From: Kordiimonas pumila
Lineage (GTDB): Bacteria > Pseudomonadota > Alphaproteobacteria > Sphingomonadales > Kordiimonadaceae
Length of the DNA: 64,000 nucleotides
Assembly (NCBI RefSeq): GCF_015240255.1
Contig: NZ_CP061205.1
Span: forward strand, 620,001 to 684,000
Direction of reading: 5' to 3'
This document shows, in pieces, positions 35,510 to 45,086 of this stretch (its first letter is position 1; every line of letters begins with the position of its first letter). The notes beneath the pieces were generated by a model, which was given only the letters and a program-made list of their open reading frames with translations, had not been told where the DNA came from and made no database searches. Both the position numbers and the translations under genes were made by a program.

Positions 35510-37269
35510 TGGCCTTTAATAGCCCTGTTTTGTGTTTGAACCGCTTCCTGTAAAATCCTTTGTAATACAGGGGGGGCAATAGGCTTGTTAAGAAATGTCA
35601 TGCCTATGGTGGCCTGCTTTTCAGCATCAGTTAAGGCTGCACCGCTCATCAATACCGCAGGTGTGTCTTCGTTCACCTCTTCTCTCAAGGTATGGATCAG
35701 GTCAATACCACTGGCATGCCGGCTTAGCATTTTGTCGATTACGAGAAGGTCTGGTACTTCAGCGGTGGCAGAAATAATAGGCAGAACATCCTCTTCACAT
35801 GCGCCGCAAATAACCTGACAGCCCCAGTCAGTAAAAAGCCCAGACATGGCATCCCGTATGGCGGTTTCGTCATCAACGATGACAATAAGCGGGGTATGGT
35901 CAAACTGAACGTTGCCAGCAGAGGGCGTGCCGGTTTTATCATCAGTAAGGCCTATAGCCGCCGTTTGTGGGATAGTGAGCGTGAAGCGGGTTCCTTCTCC
36001 CGGGTTTGACACGAGGCTGACTTGAATATTCAACAGGGCGCATAGTCTTTTAACAATAGAAAGCCCGAGACCAACACCATCTTCTGTCACTTCAAGGCTA
36101 TTATCCAATTGCACATATTCATCAAACACACGCTTTTGGTCAGCCTCTGGAATCCCTGGGCCACTGTCAGTAATGGTGATGATGGTGTGATCTGACTTTT
36201 TCTGTGCCTCGATGTTAATAGTGCCGTAGGGCGGTGTGTATTTGATGGCGTTTGACAGCAAATTACGAACAATTCTGTTGAGAAACGCGGGGTCTGTGTA
36301 AATCTTACCAGCCTCAAAATGGCAGCTTAGTTTCAGATGCTTTTGTTTGTTATTTTCGGTAAACTCATCAATAACAAGCTGCATTTCTTCGGCTATGTTT
36401 ATGTGGGCTGGTTTGGCTTTTAGTGTTCCACTATCCAACTGGTTAACATCCATCAGGCCGCGCAGGAACTGGCTTTGGCGTTGCCATGTCAACTCTATTT
36501 TATCAAGTAAGTTATGTTGTTCTGGGCTTGTTAATTGCTTTTTAAGGGCTTGTATAAAATAGCCCTGTGCATGAATTGGCTGAGATAAGTCGTGACTTGT
36601 TGCAGCCAGAAAGCGATTTTTTTCTTCGTTTACACGTTGGATAATTTCGTTTTTAGCTTTGATTTTTTCTGTGAGGTCTCGTGAATTACGGGCAGTTATT
36701 GCTTCGCGCATATCCAGTTCAGAGCGGGCGCTTGCAATCATGCCGAAGGCAAAATACACAAGAGTAGCCAGCCCTAGAAGATGAACTGGCCAGCTAGCAT
36801 AAATGAGAATATAACTGGCGAGTGGCAGCAGGGAAAAAAGCGCGAGCCCAATATATCCGGGCCTGTATGCTGAGCTGGGCAGCATGCCCCCAACTGTAAT
36901 GCTGAACACAAGCACACAGGCAACAAAAATGGTGAAATAAGACGACCAGTCAATTAAGTAAATTGAAAAGCCCCCCCACACAAGGCCCGTAATACAACAC
37001 AAAAGCGTATGCCCGTGCAGATAGCGGTCTACAGTTTCGCGGGTTATGCTACTAGCGCGTACACCGTACAGCCACACCAGCCCGACCATTATTGATGCTA
37101 AAATGAGCCAATAAACCGCTTTATTTTCATATCCGGTAAAATAGAGAATGATGAAATAGTTGCAGATTATAAACAGCACAAACAGGCAGGAACTAGTTGT
37201 TCGGTTTTTCAAGAGTAAGGCTTGTTCTACCCGTACATCCAGAAGGTCATATCCTTGTGTGTTACTCAT
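35506..37269 (-). CDS. Hybrid sensor histidine kinase with C-terminal receiver
   Basis: A 587-residue protein. Residues about 25-180 hold six or so hydrophobic segments with very short loops, so the sensor may read a membrane signal or a transported compound. A coiled linker follows (SRDLTEKIKAKNEIIQRVNEEK). The H-box is FLAATSHDLSQPIHAQGY with His about 226. The ATPase has RIVRNLLSNAIKYTPPYGTI (N box), ITDSGPGIPEADQKRVF (G1) and GVGLGLSIVKRL (G2). The receiver at about 460-580 has VIVDDE, phosphoacceptor Asp in LLVIDKML and Lys in LNKPI. It follows the MFS transporter gene by one base and converges on the NarL-type regulator. Confidence 0.92.
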   Translation of the reverse strand: MSNTQGYDLLDVRVEQALLLKNRTTSSCLFVLFIICNYFIILYFTGYENKAVYWLILASIMVGLVWLYGVRASSITRETVDRYLHGHTLLCCITGLVWGGFSIYLIDWSSYFTIFVACVLVFSITVGGMLPSSAYRPGYIGLALFSLLPLASYILIYASWPVHLLGLATLVYFAFGMIASARSELDMREAITARNSRDLTEKIKAKNEIIQRVNEEKNRFLAATSHDLSQPIHAQGYFIQALKKQLTSPEQHNLLDKIELTWQRQSQFLRGLMDVNQLDSGTLKAKPAHINIAEEMQLVIDEFTENNKQKHLKLSCHFEAGKIYTDPAFLNRIVRNLLSNAIKYTPPYGTINIEAQKKSDHTIITITDSGPGIPEADQKRVFDEYVQLDNSLEVTEDGVGLGLSIVKRLCALLNIQVSLVSNPGEGTRFTLTIPQTAAIGLTDDKTGTPSAGNVQFDHTPLIVIVDDETAIRDAMSGLFTDWGCQVICGACEEDVLPIISATAEVPDLLVIDKMLSRHASGIDLIHTLREEVNEDTPAVLMSGAALTDAEKQATIGMTFLNKPIAPPVLQRILQEAVQTQNRAIKGH

Positions 37270-37270
37270 G

Positions 37271-38587
37271 TCAGACAGGCTCTGCTTCTTGGGTGCTTCT
37301 CACTGTGTCAGATTGTTTGTTAATAACATATAAGGCAGCGAGGCGTAAGAGAATGGGTAGCCCTGAAAAAAAGAACACCAGTGTCAACATTTCAGTACAT
37401 CCGTTTTGGCCTTGTTCCTGAAAACCGACAAGGTCCAGAACTGGAAAGGCTAGCCCCATGGGTACGACAAAGGCCAGTTTGGACACAGAGTTTTTAACAG
37501 CAAGCGACAGGCCGCCCAAGCGTTTCTTGCCGCCCTCTTCTCCTTTATACACAATATCGGCGAGCATGGATGTTGGCATAATGGCGTCACAGCCAAAACA
37601 GGCCCCCAGTATGGCAGCCAGCATTGCGGCGGCAACCACATTGCCTTCGCCGACAAAAGCAAAAGCGGCCAGCACCACAGAGCATGTGATAACGGAGCAG
37701 CTCCATGCATACTGCTTGCTTTTGCGTTTTGATACCCACACCCAAACGGGCAGAAACAAGGCAGAAGAAAGTAAAAGTAGGCCCATCAAAAGGCCAATAA
37801 GGTTTGGAGCATTCAGGCGGTGGGTTATAAAGAGAACCATAAGGCCAGCGGTTAAGGCATTGGCACTTTGAACGATCAGAAACCCGGAAATAAGCGTTCT
37901 GTAGGGGCGGCTATGCCAGACCATTTTAACCGCTTTAATAAGAGACGCACGCGGCTCGGTCACCGTACGGTTCCGCTCGGGCATTGAGTGCATAAACAGA
38001 ATAAGCCCAAGCACGCTCGTGACCATAATTGTCTGTGCGACAACGGGTAGTGTGTCGCCAATAGGTAGCATCAGCACTACTGGCGCCGCCGCAGCAAACA
38101 GCGCACCGATAACCTGAAAGCTGGCTTTTGAACTGGCAAGGACCGAGCGTTCATGCACATGGGGCGATATCTCAAGGCCGGTTGATGAATAAGGCACATC
38201 AAGGACAGTGTAAAAAAGGAAATAAAGCCCGCTCGCTATCAGCAAATATAGAAGCCCTGCCCCCTCGGGCGGCGCAAGCAGCAGCCATGCGGCGATACTG
38301 AAGCCGGGTACCCCAACAAGCATCCACGGTTTTCTAGCGCCAATGCGGGAGCGGGTCTCATCGCTCAGGTGCCCAATCAGCGGGTCAGTGACCACATCAA
38401 AAAGCCTGCCTGCTACAAACACGGCACCCACAAGCCCAAGACCAAGCCCCATATCAACCGCGTAAAAGGTGGGAATATACATCACAAGCGCAAACCCACC
38501 CATAGCGAGAGGCGCGGTCAGGAACCCGTAGGAAAAGAGCTGCCACCATGTGAAAGCGCTTGTCTGTGTGTTTTTTGTGTCTGTCAT
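37271..38587 (-). CDS. MFS transporter of the GPH (MelB-like) family
   Basis: A 438-residue membrane protein with about 12 hydrophobic segments. The GPH family signature is AGRLFDVVTDPLIGHLSDETRSRIGARKPWMLVGVP between helices 2 and 3. The later DVPYSSTGLEISPHVHERSVLASSKASFQVIG and ADIVYKGEEGGKKRLGGLSLAVKNSVSKLAFVVPMGLAF segments are also GPH-like. GPH carriers move glycosides, pentosides, hexuronides and related solutes with Na+ or H+. The gene lies one base before the histidine kinase gene; kinase and transporter are thus co-expressed, which suggests that the kinase may sense the carrier's solute. Confidence 0.9.
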   Translation of the reverse strand: MTDTKNTQTSAFTWWQLFSYGFLTAPLAMGGFALVMYIPTFYAVDMGLGLGLVGAVFVAGRLFDVVTDPLIGHLSDETRSRIGARKPWMLVGVPGFSIAAWLLLAPPEGAGLLYLLIASGLYFLFYTVLDVPYSSTGLEISPHVHERSVLASSKASFQVIGALFAAAAPVVLMLPIGDTLPVVAQTIMVTSVLGLILFMHSMPERNRTVTEPRASLIKAVKMVWHSRPYRTLISGFLIVQSANALTAGLMVLFITHRLNAPNLIGLLMGLLLLSSALFLPVWVWVSKRKSKQYAWSCSVITCSVVLAAFAFVGEGNVVAAAMLAAILGACFGCDAIMPTSMLADIVYKGEEGGKKRLGGLSLAVKNSVSKLAFVVPMGLAFPVLDLVGFQEQGQNGCTEMLTLVFFFSGLPILLRLAALYVINKQSDTVRSTQEAEPV

Positions 38588-38743
38588 AGGGTGCCCAGCT
38601 TAGTGGCATGTGCCGCAATGTGAAGGCTTATGTTCACGATTAATAAATCTGACGTCAATCACCCTTTTGGGCGATTGTTTTCATCTCTGCATTCGTTAAC
38701 CCTTTCTTAAAGAATTCATAATCTTCAAGAGAAAGCGCGAAGC

Positions 38744-39622
38744 ATGGCGAAGTTGAAAGATAAAACGCCCCGGGTATTTAATTTTATTTCAGGCTTGCCT
38801 CGTTCGGGGTCTACGCTTTTATCCGCTATTCTTTTGCAAAACCCGCAGTTTCATGCCGGGATGACAAGCCCGGTCGGGAACTTGTTTTCAACACTTATTT
38901 CATCAGTCAGTGCGGGCTCAGAGTTGGCCCCGATGGTGTCAACTGAGCAGCGTATTCGCCTGAGTCAGGGCCTTTTTGACAGTTATTATGCTGACCTTGA
39001 TGAAAGGCGCACCCATGTGTTCGATACTAATCGAGCCTGGACCGCAAATTTATCTGCCGTCACAAAAATGTTTCCAGATACAAAGATGCTTTGCTGCGTC
39101 CGGGATGTAGCTTGGGTGATGGACAGTCTGGAGCGGCAGTACCAGTCAAATGCCTTTGAAAATACGGGTCTCTTTAATGACCATGGGTCTCGCAGTACAG
39201 TTTATTCGCGTACAGAAACTCTGGCTAGCAGAAATGGGCTTGTTGGTTATGCGTGGTCTGCGCTCAAGGAAGCGCTATACGGCCCGCACGCAGATCGCCT
39301 TCTCATTATAGATTATGATCTTTTGGCCTCGCGCCCTGGTGAGGTTATCCCTCTCGTTTATGATTTTATTGGAGCAGATCCATTCGAGCATGATTTTGAT
39401 AATGTAATCTATGATGCTCCCGTATTTGATGCTCAGCTTGGCCTTTCCGGCCTGCACCGCGTTCACAAAAAAGTGGCGCCCATGCCTCGCCGCACCATCC
39501 TGCCGCCAGAACTGTTTGAACAGTACAGTCAGTTGAACTTCTGGCGAGACCTGCAAGGCAGCCGTGCGCGCATTATTAGTGAAACAAAAACTGAGGAAAC
39601 GCCGCTCTTTAGCGTTGCCTGA
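38744..39622 (+). CDS. Sulfotransferase
   Basis: A 292-residue single-domain PAPS-dependent sulfotransferase. FNFISGLPRSGSTLLSAIL at residues about 11-29 is the 5'-phosphosulfate loop. CCVRDVAWVMDSLERQY (about 117-133) is the 3'-phosphate region. The last third carries LLIIDYDLLASRPGEVIPLVYDFIGADPFEHDFDNV, the usual C-terminal pattern of this family. There is no signal peptide. The acceptor is unknown. Its stop codon is 26 bp before the start of the 1269-residue RTX protein, so the two genes probably form an operon; a role in sulfating a glycan or protein linked to the cell surface is possible. Confidence 0.88.
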   Translation: MAKLKDKTPRVFNFISGLPRSGSTLLSAILLQNPQFHAGMTSPVGNLFSTLISSVSAGSELAPMVSTEQRIRLSQGLFDSYYADLDERRTHVFDTNRAWTANLSAVTKMFPDTKMLCCVRDVAWVMDSLERQYQSNAFENTGLFNDHGSRSTVYSRTETLASRNGLVGYAWSALKEALYGPHADRLLIIDYDLLASRPGEVIPLVYDFIGADPFEHDFDNVIYDAPVFDAQLGLSGLHRVHKKVAPMPRRTILPPELFEQYSQLNFWRDLQGSRARIISETKTEETPLFSVA

Positions 39623-39648
39623 CCCGCTGTATTTATAAAGGACTCCCT

Positions 39649-42600
39649 ATGGCGACTTTGACCGTAACGACCAATAGCGATACTGGCGCTGACAGCACGC
39701 TTGATACAGACTTTGCAACCGATATGACTGATGGTGGTGGCCTTTCTATTCGGGAGGCGATTGGCAGGGCATCAAGCGGGGATACAATCACCTTTGACCT
39801 TGATAGCGGAACAGCTGGGGCGCAGGGCGGCACCATTACGCTTGGGGGCAGCGCTCTCGCTATATCTACGAACCTGATAATTGATGGTGATTTGGATGAT
39901 GATGGCACGCCGGACGTTACGTTTGATGCGGATGGCAATAGCCGGACTGTTGTGATTAGTGGCAGTGATGTAACCCTGCACGGTTTAACCGTTACTGGTG
40001 GGTCTGGCAGTGGCGGCGGCACAGTGAACCAGGGCGGCGGCATTCATTCCAGCACAAGCGGCACTTTAACAATCACCAACAGCATCATTACGGGGAACAC
40101 AACAACAAACGGCGGCGGTGGTATCTATAAGTTCGGTGGCAGCCTTGTGATAACAGATTCTCTCATTTCAGGTAATTCGGCCATGTATGGGGGCGGTATA
40201 CGCAGTGTAGGGGCCACAAACACATTTACACGCGCAACTATTACCGGAAATTCGGCCGATTTTGTTGGCGGGGCAGAACTCAGGAGTTCGGTAGCTGGTT
40301 CATCTTTCACGAACACGACAATAAGTGGCAATGTGAACACCAGCGCCTCCCCATATGGGGATGAGCTTAGGGTTCGTTCGGGTGAAGTAACCATTTCTGA
40401 CAGTATCATTGGTAGCACGAACGCAACATCGAGCCCTAACATTGGTAGTTCACTGTCTGGTGGCATTACATTCAGTGGCACGGTTTTGTTAACCGAGGCT
40501 TTCACGCCAGTGTCTGGCAGTGGCACGGTTGATACGCCTGCTAATATTTTTGCGTCTACAGAAGCAGTAACGGTGGGCGGCGTTAGCACAACGCGTGGGG
40601 TACTTGCAGATAATGGCGGCGTTGTTCAGAGCATGGCGGTTGCATCTGGTGTATCAGCAGGCGCTAGCCCGACTTTAGCGATCACGAATACAGCCCCCAG
40701 GCTTGATACGAACAATGATACACCGCTGGATTATACAGAGAATGGTTGGTATGCACAGCTTGTGGGCGGGACACTCATTGATGATGACGGTGACGCCGAC
40801 TGGGACGGCGGCACTTTGGTGGTGCAAATTACCGGCAATGCAGAAACGGCTGATGAGGTTAGTTTAGCTCGCACTGAGGTTATTTCAATTGTAGGTACGG
40901 ATGTTTTTTCCAACAGTACCAATATTGGTACTGTATCTGTGGCAGCGGTTTCGAACCATAGTACAGTCACGGGCGATACAGCACTCACCATTACATTTAA
41001 CAGCAATGCTACTAATACCAATGTTGAATGGGTTCTACGCAGTATTCAGTATCAAAATTCATCTGATGACCCAAGCACGGATGACCGAACGGTTACTATT
41101 ACAGCAACGGATGCTCATGGCGCCTCCACAGTAGGCACCCGCACCATTGAGGTCACCGCAGTTGAGGATGGACCCACGATTACCATAATGGGGGAAGACC
41201 CAACATTTACAGAAGACGGTGGTGCGGTCGCGATTTTTTCGGGGGCAGATATCAGCACTGTTGAAGCCGGCCAAACGATCACGGGGTTCGGTTTATATGT
41301 GACAAATGTATCAGACGGGGCGGATGAAATCCTGGCCGTAGACGGAACAGATATTACCCTTACAGTCGGTACGAGTGGTACCACAGCAAACAATAGCCTT
41401 ACATACAGTGTGTCTACATCTGGCAGTGGCGTACGGGTGGATTTTTCAGACGGCACGTTGTCAGAGGCCCAGATAAACACGGTGATGGACGGTGTTACTT
41501 ACCGTAATGATAGTGACACGCCCACCACAACGGACACACGCGTTATCAACTTTTCTGATATTGCTGATACCGGTGAGACAACAAGCAGTGGCGGCGAAAC
41601 GGAGGTCACCGTTGTGGCAGCGAATGACGCGCCGACAGCTACAAATAGCAGCCCACTGATTGATGAAGAAGACGGCGCATATGCGCTAACCGTTGCGGAT
41701 TTCAATTTCTCTGACGTTGACGGAGACAGCTTCAGTTCTGTAAGAATTGATTCGCTGGCAACGGTAGATGGCAGCTTCCAGCTTTCGGGCGTTGATGTGG
41801 AGGCAGGTGACATTATTCAGGCGTCAGATATTGTGGCGGGTAACCTGACATTTACACCGGAAAATGTTGTGGACCCGGATAATGGATCAGGTGTTCTGCT
41901 TGAATTTACCCACAGTGTGAATGATGGCACCACTTTTGCCGCAAGCCCGGCCCGTATGCAGATTGAGGTAAGCTTTTTTAATGACGCTCCGACAGCGACC
42001 GGCATGCCGTCTGACCTTGAGGTAGATATTGAAACAAAGTCTGATATTGACCTCTCTGACATTGCCTTTGCAGATGCAGACAGTACCAGCATTACGGTAA
42101 CACTATCGGTTGATACAGGTGACCTGTATTACACGCCTTCTGATCTCAAGATTAGAATAGCCACTGATAGCGACGCTCAAAACAAAGGTGGAGAGCAGGA
42201 GGCAGGATCCTATATCACCCTAACTGGTTCAATTTCTGATATTCATACTTACCTCTCTGACCCTTCCAGCATTCAATATATCAGTGCAGACGGCGTAACC
42301 GGCAATGATGCCGCCACGCTGACAATTTCAGGTGGCAGCGGCCGAGAATCTGTGTCTCTCGGCACTATCAATCTGGATATCGGCACGATTAATACCAATC
42401 ACACACCGACAGGCCTGACCCTGAGTAATAGCGCTATTAAAGAAAATGTAGCAGGCGGCACGGTTGGTACTGTTTCCGCAACAGACCCTGATGGAGACAG
42501 TATCACATACAGTGTTTCTGATAGCCGGTTTGAGATTGTTGGCACCACCTTAAAGTTGAAAGATGCAGCCAGCCTTGATTATGAAACCGAGAGCAGTATT

Positions 42601-43458
42601 CGTGTTTCCATTAAAGCGACAGACAGCCACGGAGCTAGTTTTACCAAAGGCTTTACGATATCTGTGACGGATGTAGGCGAACATACGACCTCTGATGATG
42701 CAGATACCGTGACAGGGGGTGATGAAGACGATCTTGTGTCCTCGGGTGGGGGTGATGACCGTATCACCACAGGGAATGGCCGTGACACGATTGACGGCGG
42801 TGACGGGGATGACGATGTCTCAGGCGGTAATGATGATGACAGTATAGACGGCGGTGCTGGCTCAGATACAGTTGATGGGGGTTCAGGTCGGGATACCCTG
42901 AAGGGTGGGGACGGTGATGACACAGTTATGGCGGGCGGTGATGATGACCTTGTTTTTGCCGGGCTTGGGGACACTGGTAATGATAAAGTGAACGGCGATA
43001 GCGGCGATGATACCATAGGCGGCGGTGCCGGAAATGACGATTTGAACGGTGATGACGGTGATGACCTTGTGTGGGGTGGCTCAGGTAATGATAGGGTTAG
43101 CGGCGGTACAGGGGACGATTTAATTTATAACGGGGATGGCAGTGATGATATCACGGGCGGCGCCGGTAATGATACCCTTTGGGCGGGTGCTGGCGATGAT
43201 GTTCTCACCGGCGGCACAGGTGCTGATACGTTTGTGTTTGGTGCGGTTGCAGGGAATGACACAATCACTGACTTTGATGTAAGCGAGGACAGCCTGTCAT
43301 TTATGGCGATCACGGGCTTTGCCAGTGCTGCCGAGGTTATTGCAGCAGCAAGTGAAGTGGATAGTAGTGTACTGATTGACCTGGGCGACGGTGAAAGCAT
43401 CCTGCTTTCTGGCCTGACACTCGCAGAACTTAATACAGCATCCATGACGTTCGGATAG
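39649..43458 (+). CDS. Large RTX/cadherin-like surface or secreted protein
   Basis: A 1269-residue acidic, Cys-free repeat protein. Residues about 1-300 carry the LSIREAIGRASSGDTITFD signature and parallel beta-helix repeats (ITNSIITGNTTTNGGGGIY, ITDSLISGNSAMYGGGI). Residues about 300-1010 are cadherin/VCBS-like domains (AVEDGPTIT, AANDAPTATNSS, SFFNDAPTATGMPSDLEV, ISVTDVGEHTT). Residues about 1017-1195 are RTX calcium-binding nonapeptides (GGxGxDxxx, for example GGSGNDRVSGGTGDDLIYNG). The last 70 residues (DTFVFGAVAGNDTITDFD onward) are the type-I secretion C-terminus. It is expected to be exported by a type-I system that is absent here, and to fold outside with Ca2+. AAAGGA precedes ATG 39649. 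It resembles the 46.3-53.2 kb protein in helix, cadherin and RTX parts. Confidence 0.88.
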   Translation: MATLTVTTNSDTGADSTLDTDFATDMTDGGGLSIREAIGRASSGDTITFDLDSGTAGAQGGTITLGGSALAISTNLIIDGDLDDDGTPDVTFDADGNSRTVVISGSDVTLHGLTVTGGSGSGGGTVNQGGGIHSSTSGTLTITNSIITGNTTTNGGGGIYKFGGSLVITDSLISGNSAMYGGGIRSVGATNTFTRATITGNSADFVGGAELRSSVAGSSFTNTTISGNVNTSASPYGDELRVRSGEVTISDSIIGSTNATSSPNIGSSLSGGITFSGTVLLTEAFTPVSGSGTVDTPANIFASTEAVTVGGVSTTRGVLADNGGVVQSMAVASGVSAGASPTLAITNTAPRLDTNNDTPLDYTENGWYAQLVGGTLIDDDGDADWDGGTLVVQITGNAETADEVSLARTEVISIVGTDVFSNSTNIGTVSVAAVSNHSTVTGDTALTITFNSNATNTNVEWVLRSIQYQNSSDDPSTDDRTVTITATDAHGASTVGTRTIEVTAVEDGPTITIMGEDPTFTEDGGAVAIFSGADISTVEAGQTITGFGLYVTNVSDGADEILAVDGTDITLTVGTSGTTANNSLTYSVSTSGSGVRVDFSDGTLSEAQINTVMDGVTYRNDSDTPTTTDTRVINFSDIADTGETTSSGGETEVTVVAANDAPTATNSSPLIDEEDGAYALTVADFNFSDVDGDSFSSVRIDSLATVDGSFQLSGVDVEAGDIIQASDIVAGNLTFTPENVVDPDNGSGVLLEFTHSVNDGTTFAASPARMQIEVSFFNDAPTATGMPSDLEVDIETKSDIDLSDIAFADADSTSITVTLSVDTGDLYYTPSDLKIRIATDSDAQNKGGEQEAGSYITLTGSISDIHTYLSDPSSIQYISADGVTGNDAATLTISGGSGRESVSLGTINLDIGTINTNHTPTGLTLSNSAIKENVAGGTVGTVSATDPDGDSITYSVSDSRFEIVGTTLKLKDAASLDYETESSIRVSIKATDSHGASFTKGFTISVTDVGEHTTSDDADTVTGGDEDDLVSSGGGDDRITTGNGRDTIDGGDGDDDVSGGNDDDSIDGGAGSDTVDGGSGRDTLKGGDGDDTVMAGGDDDLVFAGLGDTGNDKVNGDSGDDTIGGGAGNDDLNGDDGDDLVWGGSGNDRVSGGTGDDLIYNGDGSDDITGGAGNDTLWAGAGDDVLTGGTGADTFVFGAVAGNDTITDFDVSEDSLSFMAITGFASAAEVIAAASEVDSSVLIDLGDGESILLSGLTLAELNTASMTFG

Positions 43459-43514
43459 AGGGTAAATTTTCAGGCAGCGCATGGCCCTAATGTCATGCCT
43501 TGCAGAGAAGGGAA

Positions 43515-43541
43515 AAGGGCACTCTGTATCTGAGTGCCCTT
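43515..43541 (+). terminator. Terminator hairpin after the first RTX gene
   Basis: AAGGGCACTC (43515-43524) and GAGTGCCCTT (43532-43541) are perfect 10-bp complements around TGTATCT, followed by a T-rich stretch. It lies 57 bp after the RTX stop codon. Confidence 0.75.
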
Positions 43542-43649
43542 GCCTTTGTAGCACTGAAAGACATTGTAGTGAATCACCCTTATTCCAGCTCATAATGGTG
43601 AAGTTTATAACGCCAATAAGGTGTCCCACATCTTTTTACCGTAGAGCTC

Positions 43650-43986
43650 CGCCCGCATTATCGCTGATCTCGCAAAGAGTGCCACCATTCAGAAAAACCA
43701 CATCGCCGAAAACCGTTCTTCAGGTCTTGGGTTTCATGTTTTGAGTTTTGATGGTACGACAGGGGAGCTGGTCAGGCAGCAAACACCGGGTGAGGGGTCT
43801 GTGGGTGATGTTATTGTCGCGGCACAATACTTACTTCATACCGGGACGATTATGGGTTTTGTTGGCCGGGTTCTGGTGTCTGTCACCGGGCTTGTTCTCA
43901 GCGCTATTTCTGTCACGGGTTTATATCTCTGGTGGAAAAAGCGATCTCAACGAACCATTATTAAAAAACGCAGGCGGGTAGTTTAA
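43650..43986 (+). pseudogene. C-terminal remnant of a PepSY-associated membrane protein
   Basis: The plus-strand frame following TAG at about 43647 and ending at TAA 43984-43986 reads FHVLSFDGTTGELVRQQTPG, then LHTGTIMGFVGRVLVSVTGLVLSAISVTGLYLWWKKR. This is the end of a PepSY_TM (PiuB-like) iron-uptake-associated protein: a PepSY strand followed by the last LHxG helix and Trp-Trp-rich end. No start codon except TTG 43741 and no upstream domains are present, so the gene is truncated. It lies 14 bp before the M55 peptidase gene. Confidence 0.6.
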
Positions 43987-43999
43987 AAGGAATACAACG

Positions 44000-44914
44000 A
44001 TGGTTATCATTATACGGGCAGTATTTGTAGCCTGCCTTGCTTTATTGTGGGGTGCAGGTGGTGCTGTTTTTGCGGATTCTAAAGGGTACCGCATATATAT
44101 TTCGGCTGATATGGAAGGCTTGTCTGGCGCGGTCACGGATGTTCAGCTTATGCCCGGTGGCTCTGAGTATCAGCAGTTTCGCAAAATCATGACCAATGAA
44201 GTGCTTGCGGCCATTGAAGGTGCGCGCGCGGCGGGTGCTACCAGTTTTGTACTGTCAGATTCGCACGGTATTGAGCAAAATATCATTCTGGAAGATTTGC
44301 CGGAAGATGTAACCGTGGTGAGAGGATTAGGCCGCCCCCTTGGCATGATGGAAGGTATTCAGAACGGTCATTTTGATGGGGTTATCATGCTTGGCTACCA
44401 TGCTGGTGCTGCCGACACGATGGGCGTGCGGGCTCACACAATGTCAAGCAGCCTGCTCTCTGACATATCCCTGAATGGCACAAGTGCCACAGAGGGGTAT
44501 TTTAATGCCGCGATCGCAGGCGATTATAAAGTGCCGGTGCTGATGATCACTGGTGACGATGTTATTGTCGGTAATATGAGCAAGCTGATCAGAGGCATTG
44601 AAGGTGTGACTGTGAAAAAAGCGATTAGTTTTCATGCCGCTGAAACGGTAACACCTGCGAAGGCTTACGCTATGATCAGGGCTGGTGCTGAACGTGCGGT
44701 GAAACAGATAGGCAAGGTGAAACCTTTTGTGCTGCAAGCACCAATAAAAATGGATATTACATTCCATTTTTACCAGCCAGCAGAGATGCTTTCGTGGCTC
44801 CCAATTGTTGACAGGCTTGGGTCACGCACGGTGCGAGTAACATCAAAAGATATGTCAGAGGCATCTAAGATGATGGGCTTTATCCTTGGCTATTCAAGCA
44901 GTGCAAAACCTTGA
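44000..44914 (+). CDS. M55-family (DppA-like) D-aminopeptidase, exported
   Basis: A 304-residue protein with a signal peptide at residues 1-25 (AVFVACLALLWGAGGAVFA). The M55 motifs are YISADMEGLSGAVT (metal-binding Asp and Glu), FVLSDSHGIEQN (His-containing), MLGYHAGAADTMGVRAHTM (His and catalytic region), ATEGYFNAAIAG and VLMITGDDVIVG. B. subtilis DppA is a zinc D-aminopeptidase acting on D-Ala-D-Ala-like peptides. Exported versions probably act on cell-wall or environmental D-peptides; that is family inference. It lies between the PepSY remnant and a GST gene. Confidence 0.88.
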   Translation: MVIIIRAVFVACLALLWGAGGAVFADSKGYRIYISADMEGLSGAVTDVQLMPGGSEYQQFRKIMTNEVLAAIEGARAAGATSFVLSDSHGIEQNIILEDLPEDVTVVRGLGRPLGMMEGIQNGHFDGVIMLGYHAGAADTMGVRAHTMSSSLLSDISLNGTSATEGYFNAAIAGDYKVPVLMITGDDVIVGNMSKLIRGIEGVTVKKAISFHAAETVTPAKAYAMIRAGAERAVKQIGKVKPFVLQAPIKMDITFHFYQPAEMLSWLPIVDRLGSRTVRVTSKDMSEASKMMGFILGYSSSAKP

Positions 44915-44930
44915 GCTGAGAAACACACCA

Positions 44931-44962
44931 CACAAGTCATTCTTGGTTAAGAGTGGCTTGTG
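44931..44962. terminator. 14-bp hairpin after the M55 peptidase gene
   Basis: CACAAGTCATTCTT (44931-44944) pairs with AAGAGTGGCTTGTG (44949-44962) with two G-T pairs and a GGTT loop. No T run follows. It lies 16 bp after the stop codon, with a convergent GST gene beyond. Confidence 0.5.
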
Positions 44963-45086
44963 CCTATGGCCAACTTCAAAGGCAATTTCTATCATCTATC
45001 CGCTGGATATTTATATCAGCTTCAACTGCTGTTTACTTGCCGGGCCACACAGATCGCTGGATCTAGTGCTGGGCAAGGATACATAG

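Noticed and set aside
42700-43230. Regular short repeats resembling a CRISPR array
   Set aside because: They are in-frame Gly/Asp nonapeptide codons of RTX repeats, vary in sequence, and have no spacers of fixed length.
39633-43445. Several long antisense ORFs rich in V, S, P and T opposite the RTX genes (also 47.5-53.1 kb)
   Set aside because: They are shadows of the repetitive, biased codons of the RTX frames; they lack ribosome sites and protein-like composition.
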